64,000 nt of DNA from Mycobacterium sp. DL99 (lineage in GTDB: Bacteria > Actinomycetota > Actinomycetes > Mycobacteriales > Mycobacteriaceae), in NCBI RefSeq assembly GCF_004762045.1, contig NZ_SJOM01000007.1, positions 4,441,609 to 4,505,608 on the forward strand, read 5' to 3'. Both the position numbers and the translations under genes were made by a program. Below are positions 8,153-18,436 of the stretch, in pieces. The notes below the pieces were generated by a model that worked only from the letters and a program-made list of their open reading frames with translations, was not told where the DNA came from and made no database searches. Positions within the stretch are counted from its first letter, which is position 1, and each line of letters begins with the position of its first letter.

Positions 8153-8214
8153 CGCGAGCAGACGCTCCGGTACCCGAAATCGGGGCGATCCGGGTACCTA
8201 GGCGTCTGTTCGCG
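8153..8214. repeat. GAGCAGAC-family hairpin element, copy 1
   Basis: Outer arms CGCGAGCAGACGC (8153-8165) and GCGTCTGTTCGCG (8202-8214) pair with one G-T mismatch; inner arms GGTACCCG and CGGGTACC pair perfectly after a three-base internal loop. It lies between the acpS stop and the M20 peptidase start, both on the minus strand, so it could terminate the fas-acpS transcript. The outer GAGCAGAC arm is shared with copies at 32739, 34101 and 56641. Confidence 0.8.
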
Positions 8215-8223
8215 GAGGAAGGG

Positions 8224-8616
8224 TCAGAGCTCCTCGATGATGGCCACCGCGGCGGCGGTATCGGCCTCATGGGTGAGCGAGACGTGAATGGTCACCGTCT
8301 CAAGGTGCTTGGCGATCTCACCGGACAGCCGCACCTTGGGCCGGCCCCACATGTCGGTGACCACCTCGATATCGCGGTGGATCCCCTCCGGCAGGGCCGG
8401 CCGCTTGGAGAACCGTGAACTCGACCAGGCCTTGATCACAGCTTCCTTGGCCGCCCACCGGGCCGCCAGGTGCCGGGCCGCCGACGAACTCTTGTCCGCG
8501 GCGTCCCGGCGCTCACCTGGCGTGAACGTCTCGGCGAATACGGTTCCCGGCCGGTCTACCTGCTCGGCGAACTCAGGTATGGAAACCAGATCGATGCCTA
8601 CTCCCACAATCGCCAT
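8224..8616 (-). CDS. acpS: Holo-[acyl-carrier-protein] synthase AcpS
   Basis: A 130-residue 4'-phosphopantetheinyl transferase that moves the phosphopantetheine arm of CoA to a serine of the acyl carrier domain. Magnesium-binding residues are visible: Asp9 in GVGIDLV and Glu58 in RWAAKEAVIKAW. It follows fas by 35 bases on the same strand. Mycobacterial FAS-I lacks the C-terminal transferase domain found in fungal alpha chains, so this enzyme is expected to activate the FAS ACP domain. Cytoplasmic; counterpart of Rv2523c. Confidence 0.96.
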   Translation of the reverse strand: MAIVGVGIDLVSIPEFAEQVDRPGTVFAETFTPGERRDAADKSSSAARHLAARWAAKEAVIKAWSSSRFSKRPALPEGIHRDIEVVTDMWGRPKVRLSGEIAKHLETVTIHVSLTHEADTAAAVAIIEEL

Positions 8617-8651
8617 GGAAGCGAACCTAGCTCACCTCTCCGTGCACGCAC

Positions 8652-11600
8652 TCACCGCACATAGAGATCGTCGTCACCGAGTCGAGCGTCGGCATTCAGC
8701 AACATCGCTGCTTCCTGACGCTTCTCCGGCACGTCGTGGTCGAACCGGCGATCGGCGGGCTTCTCGTACATCGGACGCCCACCGGCGATCGCCCCGGCCA
8801 ACCGACGCTGACCGGCGAGCGTGCGCTGCTCGGCCCGCTTGCGGTAGTCGTCGCGCTCGGCCGGATCCAACGCTGCGATGAACGCCTCCGGGTGCACCAG
8901 GGCAACCAGGCCCGACACGTGACCGAACCCGAGGCTGGTGACCAGACCGGCCTTGATCGGGAACTTGCCGCGCAGGTCGAGGGTTTCGCGCACCCAGACG
9001 AAGTGGCCGGAGGTGGCCAGCTCGTCGTCGACGCAGTCCAGGCTGCGGTTCGGCGGGATGACGCCGTCGCGCAGGATCTGGCACAGACCCATCATCTGGA
9101 ACACCGCCGCGCCGCCCTTGGCGTGCCCGGTCAGCGTCTTCTGGCTGACGATGAACAGCGGAGCACCCTGTGAGCGACCCATCGAGTCGGCCAGCCGCTC
9201 GTGCAGCTCGGTCTCGTTGGGATCGTTGGCCAGCGTCGAGGTGTCGTGCTTGGAGATCACCGCGATGTCGTCGGCGCCGACGCCCAGCTTGGCCAGCGAG
9301 CGGGCCAGCTGCGAATCCTTGCCGCCACGCCCGGCGCCCAGGGCACCCAGGCCCGGAGCCGGGATCGAGGTGTGCACACCGTCGGCGAAGCTCTGCGCGT
9401 AACCGACGACGGCCAGCACCGGCAGGCCCATCTTGACGGCGAGATCACCGCGGGCCAGCAGGATGGTGCCACCGCCCTGGGCTTCCAGGAAGCCGAGACG
9501 ACGACGGTCGTTGGCGCGGGAGAACTTCGAGTCGCTGATGCCCTTGGCCCGCATCGTCTCGGTGTCGGCGGTGGCCGCCATGTCACCGAAGCCGATGATG
9601 GCTTCCAGGGTCAGATCGTCGAAGCCGCCGGCCACCACCAGGTCGGCCTTGCCGAGACGGATCTTGTCGACCCCCTCCTCGACCGAGACCGCCGCGGTGG
9701 CGCACGCGCCGACCGGGTGGACCATCGCGCCGTAGCCGCCGACGTAGGACTGCATGACGTGTGCCGCAACGACGTTCGGCAGCACCTCCTGCAGGATGTC
9801 GTTCGGCTTGGACTTACCCAGCAGGTTGCCGTGGTACATGGTCTGCATCGAGGTCATGCCGCCCATGCCGGTGCCCTGGGTGGAGGCCACCAGGCTCGGG
9901 TGCACCCAACGCATCAGCTCGGTCGGGGTGAAACCCGAGGACAGGAACGCGTCCACTGTCGCCACGATGTTCCACAGCGCCACCCGGTCGATCGAGCTGG
10001 CCATGTCCGGGGTGATGCCCCACACCGTCGGGTCGAACCCGGTGGGGATCTGGGCACCGACCGTGCGCGACAGCTTGGTCTTGCGCGGAACCCGAATCTC
10101 GGTGCCCGCCTTGCGGATCACCTGCCAGTCACCGGAATCCGGCACCGGCAAGGCCACAGTGTGCTCGGGGTCGAAGGACACGAACGCCCGGGCGTCGGCC
10201 TCGCTGGACACCACGAAGCTGAAGTCCTTGTCCAGGAACACACTGACCAGCAGCGGCGAGGCGTGATCGGGATCGATCGCACCGTCGTCGACGAACTCGC
10301 GGATGCCGCAGCGCTCCACCACGGCGTCGTGGTAGCGCTCCACGATCTCCGATTCGGGAACCAGCTCACCGGTCTGGGTGTCGTACCAGCCGGCCTTGGG
10401 ATCGTCTTCCCACTTGACCAGACCGGTCGTCCAGGCCAGTTCCAGCACGCCGGCCGCCGACAGCTCGCCGGAGACCTCCATCTCGAAGCGGGTGCGCGAC
10501 GAGCCGTACGGCCCGAGTTCGGCACCGCCGACGATGACCACCAGGTCGGCCGGGTCGACGTCGAGATCGGCCCACTCCGGCGCGGGGGCCGGGTTGTGTC
10601 CACGCGGCGGGGACGGCAGTGCGGCGATCGCGCCTTCGTCCTCGTCGTCCTCGGATTCGCCTGCGGCACTGGACATGTCTTCACGGGCCTTGGCAGCCAG
10701 CTCGGCCATGTCGATCTTGATGTCACCCAGTCCGCCGGTCAGATCCGCCTTGACCGGGGCGTTGGCCGCGGCCACCTTCGCGTCCACCGTGCACAGGTTC
10801 AGCAGCATGGCTGCCATCTCGGCGGTGGTGTAGGTGGTGACGCCGGCCTCCTCGACCGCGCTGACGATGGCATCGTTGTGCCCCATCAGCCCGGTGCCCT
10901 TGGTCCAGCCGATCAGCGCGTGCGCCAGGCTGACCCGGTCGGCCCACGAAGCTTCGGCGCTCCAGCGGTTCACCAACGCGTCGAGCGCGGACTTGGATTC
11001 GCCGTAAGCGCCGTCGCCGCCGAACATGCCGCGGTTGGGCGAGCCCGGCAGCACCACGTGCAGCCGTGAGGCGATGTCGCGCTCGGCACCGATCGTCGAC
11101 AGCCCGCCGATGAGCCGCTGCACGGCCCACAACAGCACCTTCATCTCCATCTCGGAGCGTGAACCCGCCTCCGACAGATCCCCGGCCACGCGCGGTGCGG
11201 CGAACGGGAACAGCAGCGTCGGGGTCTGCGCATCCTTGAGGTGGATCGATTGCGGCCCAAGGCTTTCGATCTGCTCGCTACCGACCCACTCGACCAGCTT
11301 GTCGATGTCGGCGTAGGACGCCATGTTGGCCGGGACCACCCACAGGGTGGCACCGAAGCGGGCGTTCTCGCGGTAGAGCTCCTTGTAGAACGCCAACCGG
11401 TCGTCGTCCAGACGCGAGGTGGTGGCGATGACCGTGGCGCCGCCGTCGAGCAGCTGCCCGGCGACCGACGAGGCGATCGAGCCCTTCGACGCACCGGTCA
11501 CCACGGCGACCTCATCGCTGTAGCGGCCCTTGCCCGGGTTCTCCGCGCCGGCCGCGATGCGACCGAACAGCGAGGCGTGGATGGTACGGCCGGCGGCCAG

Positions 11601-14600
11601 CGCCTTGCCCTGCCACCAATTCGCCTGCGTGGCAACGACATGTCCGGCACCCTCGAAGCGCTCCGACAGGCGCGGCCACTCGGCGTCGATCTCGCCCTCG
11701 TCAGCCAGCCACAGCTTGACCAGGTCCTCACGGGCGCTGGCCCAGCGGTCGTCGAACACGACAGCCTTCTTGGCGTCGAACGCCGGAGCCACCAATCGCG
11801 GCCAGTCCGAACCGAGTTCGGTGGTGACCAGGTCGATCAGCTCGGCGTCGGTCGCAGCCTCGGGGGCACCGACCGGAGCGTCCAGGCCGAGCTGGCCCAG
11901 CACCAGGCGGGCGGCCGAGGCCAGCACGCCGTCGGGACCCGTGACCTTCTCGGCGAACTCGTTCAGCGCGGCCGAATCCACCACACCGCCGCCACCGGCA
12001 CCGCCGGCCGAGGGCAGGCTCACCGGCACGCCCTGGCGGGCGCCCACCGCGACGACCGCGGCGTCGATGACCTTGTCGACGTCGGCGGCAGTCGCCAGCG
12101 CGCCCGGGTGCAGAGCACCCAGATCGCCGCCGCGAACGCTGCTGCCCTCACGGGTGCCCAGCGCCACCTCGACGGTGACGTGCTTGGCCCAGCCCGGACC
12201 CAGCTCCCAGGTCTTGGTGACGCGCTCGGCGATGTAGGCCGGGCGCTTGCCCGACGGGCCGAACACGGTGCGCAGCTGATCGTTGATGGCGTCCGAGAGC
12301 ACCGGGCCGAACGGCTTGTAGGTGCGGGCCAGCTTGCTGACCTGTCCCTTGAGCGCGCCCAGGTCCGCCTCGGCGGCACCGTCGATGGCACCCAGGTTCA
12401 GCTCGGAGCCCAGGTCCACCAGCAGCTGATTGCGGCGCGAGGACGCACCGTCGGTGATGGACTCGATCGAGTCCAGCCCCTCGATCTGGTCGATGCGCAT
12501 CTTGGCGCTCAGCGCGATCAGACCCACGGTGGCGTCGGCCGCGTCGAACGTGATGTCGTCGGGCCGTGGGCCACCGGAAGGAGCAGCCGGGGCGGCTGCC
12601 GGGGCCGGGGCGGCCTCAGCAGCAGGAGCGGCCTCGGAAGCCGCCGCCGGGGCCGCTTCTTCGACCTCAGGCTCCGGTTCCGGGTCGGTGTCGCTGGCGA
12701 ACAGCACCGCGGCATCGCGCTCGGCGTTGAGCACCTCGACGGTGCTGTGGGCGTACTCGGGCAGCTTCAGCGTGTTGGTGGCCAGTCCGGCGACCGTCGG
12801 CGCGTTCTTCACGCCGATCTCGACGAACCGCTCGACGCCGAGGCCTCCCGCAGCTTCTTCGATGAACAGCAGGTCCTGGGTTTCGATCCAGCGCACCGGG
12901 CTGGCGAACTGCCAGGCGAGCAGCTCGATGACGACCTTGCGCATCAACTCGCTGGGCTTCTCGTTACGCCAGGTGTCGTAGTCCGCGAGGATCTCGTCGA
13001 GCGGCTCTGCCGGCACCAGGTCGCGGATCTCCTGGATGAAATCGCGGTCCAGCGTGAACGGGCGGGGCACCAGGTTCGGGACGTAGCGCCCGACCACCAA
13101 TTCCGGATCGCGGTCGCGCGGCAGGACGCGTTCCAGGCTGCGCCGGAAGTCGTCCACGCCCACCCGCAGCACGCTGGAGTGGAACGGCACGTCGATGCCG
13201 GGCACCAGGATGAAGGACCGCTTGCCGCCGCTGATCTCACGGCGCCGCTCGACCTCTTCCTCCAGCGCTTCCAGGCCCCGCACGGTTCCGGCGATCGCGT
13301 ACTGCGAACCGCGGAGGTTGAAGTTCACGATCTGCAGGAATTCACCTGTGCGCTCGGCGATCTCGGCGACGAAGCTCTCGACATCCTCGTCGGCGAGGTC
13401 GATCTGCGACGGCCGGATCGCAGCCAGCCGGTAGTTGGACCGGCCCCGCTCATCCCGCGGCACGATGTCGTGCATCTTGGAGCCACGGTGGAACACTGCC
13501 TCCAGCAGACCTTCGAGCTCGATGACGCCGGACACGCAGGCCAGCGCGGTGTACTCGCCGACGGAGTGACCGCAGGCGATCGCGCCCTCGACGAACGCGC
13601 CCTGCTCACGCATCTCGGCGACCTGGGCCGCAGCCGTCGTGGCCATCGCGACCTGGGTGAACTGGGTCAGGTACAGCACACCTTCGGGGTGCTCGTAGTG
13701 CACACCGGAGGCGATCAGCGACGTCGGGTTGTCGCGGACCACGTGCAGCACCGAGAAGCCCAGCGTGTCACGGGTGAACTTGTCGGCCTTGTCCCACACC
13801 TTGCGGGCGGCCTTGGACCGGGCCCGGACCTCCATGCCCATGCCCTTGGACTGAATGCCCTGGCCGGGGAACGCATAGACGGTCTTGGGCGCCGCGAGCC
13901 GCGCGGTCGCGGCCATCACCAGCTCCGAGCCGATGCGGGCCTGAACCTCGACAACCTCTGCGCCGACGTCGATTCCGACCCGGTCGACGCGGAAGTCGAC
14001 CTCGTCGCCCGGCTTGACCATGCCCAGGAAGCGGGCGGTCCAGCCGACCAGGTTGGCCGGCGGGATCGGCTTCCCGTCGGTGGCGGTGACGACGTGCTGC
14101 GCCGCGGCCGACAGCCACATGCCGTGCACGATCGGCGATTCCAGACCAGCCAGCAGCGCGGCTGCCCGGTCGGTGTGGATGGGGTTGTGGTCACCGGACA
14201 CCACGGCGAACGGCCGCATGTCCACGGGTGCACCGACCGTGACGTCGCGCCGGCGACGACGCGGGGTGTCGGTGGCGTTGTCCGAGATCGCACCGCCGGC
14301 CCGGACCGGGTCGGTCAGCTCGGCCTCGCCGGTACGGCCGCGGATGGCGAACCGCTCCTCCAGCTTGGCCAGCTCGGTGCCGTCGGAGCTGCGCACGGTC
14401 ACCGAAACCGGCACAACTCGGCCGACCTCGGTGTCGTAGGCGGCTGAAGCCGTTGCGGTGACGGCCAATTCGGCGGGCTCGGCAGGCAGCGCAGCCAGCA
14501 GGTGCGCGGCGTGGTCCAGGTGCACCAGGCTCAGCAGACCTTCGACGACCGGGAATCCGGAGTCGGTGACAGCCGACCCGATCGCGGCGAACACCGCGGG

Positions 14601-17600
14601 CCAGCAACGACCGACCAGGGCATCCGGGACCACGGTGAGCGTCGGCGCCAGCGGCGCACCGAAGGTGGCGGTGACGCCGGTGTGATCGGCGACCTGCTCG
14701 GGGTTCCAGGCGACGGTGACCTTGGCGGTCCCGTCGACGACGGGAGGCAGCGCGTCCGGTCCGTCGACGCCCGCGGCGATGGCGAGCACGGAACGCATCG
14801 CGGTCGCGGCGTCGGCGACCTCGACGACGGGTGCGCCACCGCTGCGGATGGCCTCGGTCAGGGTGAACCGGATGTCGATCCAGGTTCCCGACAGCGGCAC
14901 CGACAGCACCACGTGCTGATCATCGGCGACCTCAAGGCGGGCTCCGGTGGAAGCGTTTGTGGCGGAACGGTTCTCGCGGACCTGCCACTCGGCAGCCGGG
15001 GCGATCCGGTGCACCGGGTTGACCGAGGTGCGACCGGCCCACAACACGTCGGGGGCGTCGAGCAGCACGGCCAGCGGACCGGTCACATCGCCGCGGCCCT
15101 GACGGCGCGACAGCACGGCCTGCGGCTGGGCGCCGGCGGCCAGCGCCTCGTCGACGGCGGCCTGCTCGAAGCGGTCCAGCAATTCACCGACGGGCTCGTC
15201 GACCCGGGTGATGCCGGCCACCGCGGCGGTGCCGGGGATGACGCACACCTGATCGGCGTCGTAGCGCGCATCGTGGGCCTGCCACAGCGAGTCGCTGCGC
15301 CACCACCGGCGCACGTCCTTGTCGATCACCGGGACGAAGTTGACCGGCTTGCCCAGCGTCTTGCACAGCTCGACGAAGAACGGCACATCGGCCGGGTGCA
15401 GCTGCACCGAAGCGGCGTCCGGGTAGGCCGAGACCAGCGCGGCCAGCGCGGCCTTCGGGTCCTCCAGCAGCGCCTGGCCGTCGCCGTCGGCATCGAACAG
15501 CGTCTCGATCGAACCGAAATCCTGTGCGTGCAAACGTGCTTCGGCGCGCTTGAGCATCTGCTCGAAGCGGTCGCGCCAGGTGATGTCCAGCCACGGCGAG
15601 TCGTCACGCTTGGTGTCCGCGGTGCTGTTGCCCTCGCCGATGGACAGCTCGATGTAGCGGCGCAGCCACTGCAGGTAGGTCATGTCGGCGACATCACCGA
15701 AGTACGGCTTGGCGGTGTCGGCCATCGCGGCGATGATCTCGTCGCGGCGCGCGGCCACGGCGTCGGCGTCACCGGCCACCTCGTCGAGCAGCCGGCCGCA
15801 GCGCGACGCGGTGTTGTCGATCTCGTGGATGTCGGCGCCGAGCTGGCTGCGGCCGGAGGCCATGCCGCCCGAGGCCTTGCCGGCGCCGACCCATGCCTCG
15901 GTGCCCTTGGTGTCCACCAGCAGCTGCTTGACCTGCGGGCTCGTGGTGGCCTCAAGGGCGGCCATGGCGGCGGTGCCGACCAGGATGCCGTCAATCGGCA
16001 TCAGCGGGTAACCGTGGGTGGCCGACCAGCGGCCGGACAGGTATTCCGCGGACCGCTCGGGGGTGCCGATGCCACCGCCGACGCAGATAGTGATGTTGGA
16101 CCGGCTGCGCAGCTCGGAGTAGGTGGCCAGCAGCAGGTCGTCGAGGTCCTCCCACGAGTGGTGGCCACCGGCGCGGCCGCCCTCGATGTGCACGATCACC
16201 GGCTTGGTGGGCACCTCGGCCGCGATCCGGATGACCGAGCGGATCTGCTCGACGGTGCCCGGCTTGAACACCACGTGGCTGATGCCGAGGTCATTGAGTT
16301 CGCCGATCAGGTCGACGGCCTCTTCCAGGTCCGGGATGCCGGCACTGACCACGACACCGTCGATCGGCGCACCGGACTGGCGAGCGCGCTGCACCAGCCG
16401 CTTGCCACCGACCTGCAGCTTCCACAGGTACGGATCGAGGAACAAGGTGTTGAACTGGATGGCCCGGCCGGGCTCCAGCAGCTCGCCCAATTCGGCGATG
16501 CGATCGTTGAAGATCGGCTCGGTGACCTGCCCGCCGCCGGCGAGCTCGGCCCAGTGGCCGGCGTTTGCTGCGGCCGCGACGATCTTGGCGTCCACTGTGG
16601 TGGGCGTCATACCGGCCAGCAGGATCGGCGAGCGTCCGGTGAGCCGGGTGAATTTGGTCGAAAGCTTGACCGATCCGTCGGGCAGGCTCACCACGGTCGG
16701 GGCGTAGCTCGACCACGGCCGGGCCACCTCGGGCACCGCACCGATGGTGAACAGATTGCGCTGGCCACCGCGGGTCGCGGCGGGCACGATCCCGATGCCG
16801 AGCCCGCGGACCACCGGGGCGGTCAGGCGGGTCAGGATGTCGCCGGGGCCGAGGTCCAGAATCCAGCGGGCGCCGGCCTCGTGCAGTTCGGTGATCTCGT
16901 CGACCCAGTCCACCTGGCTGACGAGGATGGCTTCGGCCATCTCGCGGGCGAGCTTGACGTCGATTCCGACGGCCTCGGCCCAACGGGCGACGATGTCGAC
17001 GCCGTCGGCCAGACGGGGGGTGTGGAAACCGACTTCGACCTGCACCGGGTCGAAGACCGGAGCGAAGACCGCGCCGCCGCGGACTTTGCTCTTGCGCTCG
17101 GCCTCTTCCTTCTCAGCGATCTGGTTGCAGTAGAGCTCGAACCGCGACAGCTGCTCAGGTGTGCCGGTGATCACAACGGAGCGCCGGCCGTTGCGGATGG
17201 ACAGCACCGGGGGCAGCACGGTGCGGACGTCCTGGCTGAACTCTTCGAGCAGTTCATAGATGCGCTCGGGCTCGGCATTGGTGACCGACACCATCGGCGG
17301 ACGGTCACCCAGCACGGTGATCCCGCGGCGACGGGCCACCAGGGTGCCTGCCGCGCCGATCAGCTGCGCCAGCGCCAGCAGCTGCACATCCCTGGCGCCC
17401 TTGGCGGCCAGGGCCTCGACGGCCAGCACGCCCTGGGAATGCCCGGCGACGGCCACCGGCGGGGTGGCGGCCAGGTCCATGCCCTGACGGGCCAGTGCGC
17501 GCACCGCGGCGATCTGGGTGAGCAGGACGCCGGGCACCGACACGGCAGCAGAGGTCAGCTGCTTGTCGGACGGCACCGGCTCCTCGGCGGCCAGCGCGCG

Positions 17601-17900
17601 AACCCACTGCAGCGGCTCGAACCCGATAGGCCGCACCACGACGAGTTCGGCGGCCACCGGCTCGAGCAGCAACTCGGCCTCGCCGGCCAGGGTCGCCAGT
17701 TCGGCCTCGATACCGGCCGAGGACACCAATTCCTCAAGAGTCTCCAGCCAGGCGCTGCCCTGGCCGCCAAAGGCGACGGCGTAGGGCTCTCCGGCGCTCA
17801 GCCGGTCGACGAGGGCGTGGGTGGAGTCAGCCTGCCGACCGTCGGATCCTGAGTCGTCGTTGCGACCGGCGGACACCCGGTCGTGTTCGTAGATCGTCAC
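8652..17900 (-). CDS. fas: Type I fatty acid synthase
   Basis: A 3,082-residue single-chain FAS-I (about 3,069 in M. tuberculosis) that builds C16-C26 acyl-CoAs, the alpha branch precursors for mycolic acids. Domains in order, rough residues: acetyl transferase with GHSQG near 153; enoyl reductase with GGGIGTPE near 605; MaoC-like dehydratase with the IHTDR and IVHGMW blocks near 1235-1260; malonyl/palmitoyl transferase with GHSVGEY near 1447; an Ala/Pro/Glu-rich linker near 1740-1775; ACP with LDSIE (phosphopantetheine Ser) near 1810; ketoreductase with VTGASKGSI near 2134; ketosynthase with GACATAA near 2735, followed by KHDTST and GHAKGG. The GTG at 17900 has GAGGAG eight bases upstream and begins TIYEHDRVS. 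The reading frame runs further upstream without support. Confidence 0.97.
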   Translation of the reverse strand: MTIYEHDRVSAGRNDDSGSDGRQADSTHALVDRLSAGEPYAVAFGGQGSAWLETLEELVSSAGIEAELATLAGEAELLLEPVAAELVVVRPIGFEPLQWVRALAAEEPVPSDKQLTSAAVSVPGVLLTQIAAVRALARQGMDLAATPPVAVAGHSQGVLAVEALAAKGARDVQLLALAQLIGAAGTLVARRRGITVLGDRPPMVSVTNAEPERIYELLEEFSQDVRTVLPPVLSIRNGRRSVVITGTPEQLSRFELYCNQIAEKEEAERKSKVRGGAVFAPVFDPVQVEVGFHTPRLADGVDIVARWAEAVGIDVKLAREMAEAILVSQVDWVDEITELHEAGARWILDLGPGDILTRLTAPVVRGLGIGIVPAATRGGQRNLFTIGAVPEVARPWSSYAPTVVSLPDGSVKLSTKFTRLTGRSPILLAGMTPTTVDAKIVAAAANAGHWAELAGGGQVTEPIFNDRIAELGELLEPGRAIQFNTLFLDPYLWKLQVGGKRLVQRARQSGAPIDGVVVSAGIPDLEEAVDLIGELNDLGISHVVFKPGTVEQIRSVIRIAAEVPTKPVIVHIEGGRAGGHHSWEDLDDLLLATYSELRSRSNITICVGGGIGTPERSAEYLSGRWSATHGYPLMPIDGILVGTAAMAALEATTSPQVKQLLVDTKGTEAWVGAGKASGGMASGRSQLGADIHEIDNTASRCGRLLDEVAGDADAVAARRDEIIAAMADTAKPYFGDVADMTYLQWLRRYIELSIGEGNSTADTKRDDSPWLDITWRDRFEQMLKRAEARLHAQDFGSIETLFDADGDGQALLEDPKAALAALVSAYPDAASVQLHPADVPFFVELCKTLGKPVNFVPVIDKDVRRWWRSDSLWQAHDARYDADQVCVIPGTAAVAGITRVDEPVGELLDRFEQAAVDEALAAGAQPQAVLSRRQGRGDVTGPLAVLLDAPDVLWAGRTSVNPVHRIAPAAEWQVRENRSATNASTGARLEVADDQHVVLSVPLSGTWIDIRFTLTEAIRSGGAPVVEVADAATAMRSVLAIAAGVDGPDALPPVVDGTAKVTVAWNPEQVADHTGVTATFGAPLAPTLTVVPDALVGRCWPAVFAAIGSAVTDSGFPVVEGLLSLVHLDHAAHLLAALPAEPAELAVTATASAAYDTEVGRVVPVSVTVRSSDGTELAKLEERFAIRGRTGEAELTDPVRAGGAISDNATDTPRRRRRDVTVGAPVDMRPFAVVSGDHNPIHTDRAAALLAGLESPIVHGMWLSAAAQHVVTATDGKPIPPANLVGWTARFLGMVKPGDEVDFRVDRVGIDVGAEVVEVQARIGSELVMAATARLAAPKTVYAFPGQGIQSKGMGMEVRARSKAARKVWDKADKFTRDTLGFSVLHVVRDNPTSLIASGVHYEHPEGVLYLTQFTQVAMATTAAAQVAEMREQGAFVEGAIACGHSVGEYTALACVSGVIELEGLLEAVFHRGSKMHDIVPRDERGRSNYRLAAIRPSQIDLADEDVESFVAEIAERTGEFLQIVNFNLRGSQYAIAGTVRGLEALEEEVERRREISGGKRSFILVPGIDVPFHSSVLRVGVDDFRRSLERVLPRDRDPELVVGRYVPNLVPRPFTLDRDFIQEIRDLVPAEPLDEILADYDTWRNEKPSELMRKVVIELLAWQFASPVRWIETQDLLFIEEAAGGLGVERFVEIGVKNAPTVAGLATNTLKLPEYAHSTVEVLNAERDAAVLFASDTDPEPEPEVEEAAPAAASEAAPAAEAAPAPAAAPAAPSGGPRPDDITFDAADATVGLIALSAKMRIDQIEGLDSIESITDGASSRRNQLLVDLGSELNLGAIDGAAEADLGALKGQVSKLARTYKPFGPVLSDAINDQLRTVFGPSGKRPAYIAERVTKTWELGPGWAKHVTVEVALGTREGSSVRGGDLGALHPGALATAADVDKVIDAAVVAVGARQGVPVSLPSAGGAGGGGVVDSAALNEFAEKVTGPDGVLASAARLVLGQLGLDAPVGAPEAATDAELIDLVTTELGSDWPRLVAPAFDAKKAVVFDDRWASAREDLVKLWLADEGEIDAEWPRLSERFEGAGHVVATQANWWQGKALAAGRTIHASLFGRIAAGAENPGKGRYSDEVAVVTGASKGSIASSVAGQLLDGGATVIATTSRLDDDRLAFYKELYRENARFGATLWVVPANMASYADIDKLVEWVGSEQIESLGPQSIHLKDAQTPTLLFPFAAPRVAGDLSEAGSRSEMEMKVLLWAVQRLIGGLSTIGAERDIASRLHVVLPGSPNRGMFGGDGAYGESKSALDALVNRWSAEASWADRVSLAHALIGWTKGTGLMGHNDAIVSAVEEAGVTTYTTAEMAAMLLNLCTVDAKVAAANAPVKADLTGGLGDIKIDMAELAAKAREDMSSAAGESEDDEDEGAIAALPSPPRGHNPAPAPEWADLDVDPADLVVIVGGAELGPYGSSRTRFEMEVSGELSAAGVLELAWTTGLVKWEDDPKAGWYDTQTGELVPESEIVERYHDAVVERCGIREFVDDGAIDPDHASPLLVSVFLDKDFSFVVSSEADARAFVSFDPEHTVALPVPDSGDWQVIRKAGTEIRVPRKTKLSRTVGAQIPTGFDPTVWGITPDMASSIDRVALWNIVATVDAFLSSGFTPTELMRWVHPSLVASTQGTGMGGMTSMQTMYHGNLLGKSKPNDILQEVLPNVVAAHVMQSYVGGYGAMVHPVGACATAAVSVEEGVDKIRLGKADLVVAGGFDDLTLEAIIGFGDMAATADTETMRAKGISDSKFSRANDRRRLGFLEAQGGGTILLARGDLAVKMGLPVLAVVGYAQSFADGVHTSIPAPGLGALGAGRGGKDSQLARSLAKLGVGADDIAVISKHDTSTLANDPNETELHERLADSMGRSQGAPLFIVSQKTLTGHAKGGAAVFQMMGLCQILRDGVIPPNRSLDCVDDELATSGHFVWVRETLDLRGKFPIKAGLVTSLGFGHVSGLVALVHPEAFIAALDPAERDDYRKRAEQRTLAGQRRLAGAIAGGRPMYEKPADRRFDHDVPEKRQEAAMLLNADARLGDDDLYVR

Positions 17901-18436
17901 TGGCGCTATCTCCTCGGTGCTGCTGTGGTTCTGCGGTGAATGGTGTCGCGTGTGGCTGTCGCGGTGCGGTGCTCGGTGTCTGTCTGCATGTCTGGGGCGG
18001 TGTGGGCTGCCCGGGCGACAGGCCAACGGCGATTCAGCGTCGAATCAGGCTGGAATGCCGGCCGCCGGAACTCTCCGGACGGTGTCACTCACATTCCCGC
18101 CGTACTAAGAGTGTCATAAGAGGGGGTAGGCGTTTTCCGCCCAGATTGGTTACTGGCGAGTTCTACGCATGGGTAACCGCCGGTAACGTAACGCAGCACA
18201 GACTGGCGGCCAAAGCCATTCGGGACAAACGTCCTGCTGGCGGGTGGTTACGGTCGAGTAGCCATAACTGCGCAGATCAAGGCAGTATTGTTATCGAATC
18301 GTTACCTAAATTTTCCGTCGCATCCGAGGCTCCCGAGCAGCCGCGATCCAGCAGACAATCGGGCCGATTCTGTCCAGCGAATCTCGCGCATCCGAGCAAA
18401 AAGTTTGCTGAAATATCTTACTCGTCGGTAACTATT
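17901..18436. promoter_or_regulatory. fas upstream region with clustered GGTAAC/GTTACC boxes
   Basis: This 536-base gene-free stretch separates fas from the upstream DUF1906 gene (both minus strand) and must hold the fas promoter. Six-base boxes GGTAAC or its complement occur at 18148-18153, 18172-18177, 18182-18187 (followed by GTAAC to 18192), 18246-18251, 18301-18306 (as GTTACC) and 18427-18432. Chance would give far fewer than one in this length. FasR, a TetR-family activator, is known to control fas in mycobacteria; whether these boxes are its sites is my inference. The part nearest fas (17901-18110) is G/T-rich and has no box. Confidence 0.6.

Noticed and set aside
9201..17852. Very long plus-strand open frames (for example 11241-14447 and 14502-17852) opposite fas
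   Set aside because: They are antisense shadows caused by the high third-position GC of fas; the products are Arg/Gly/His-rich without any family motif and no ribosome binding sites are seen.
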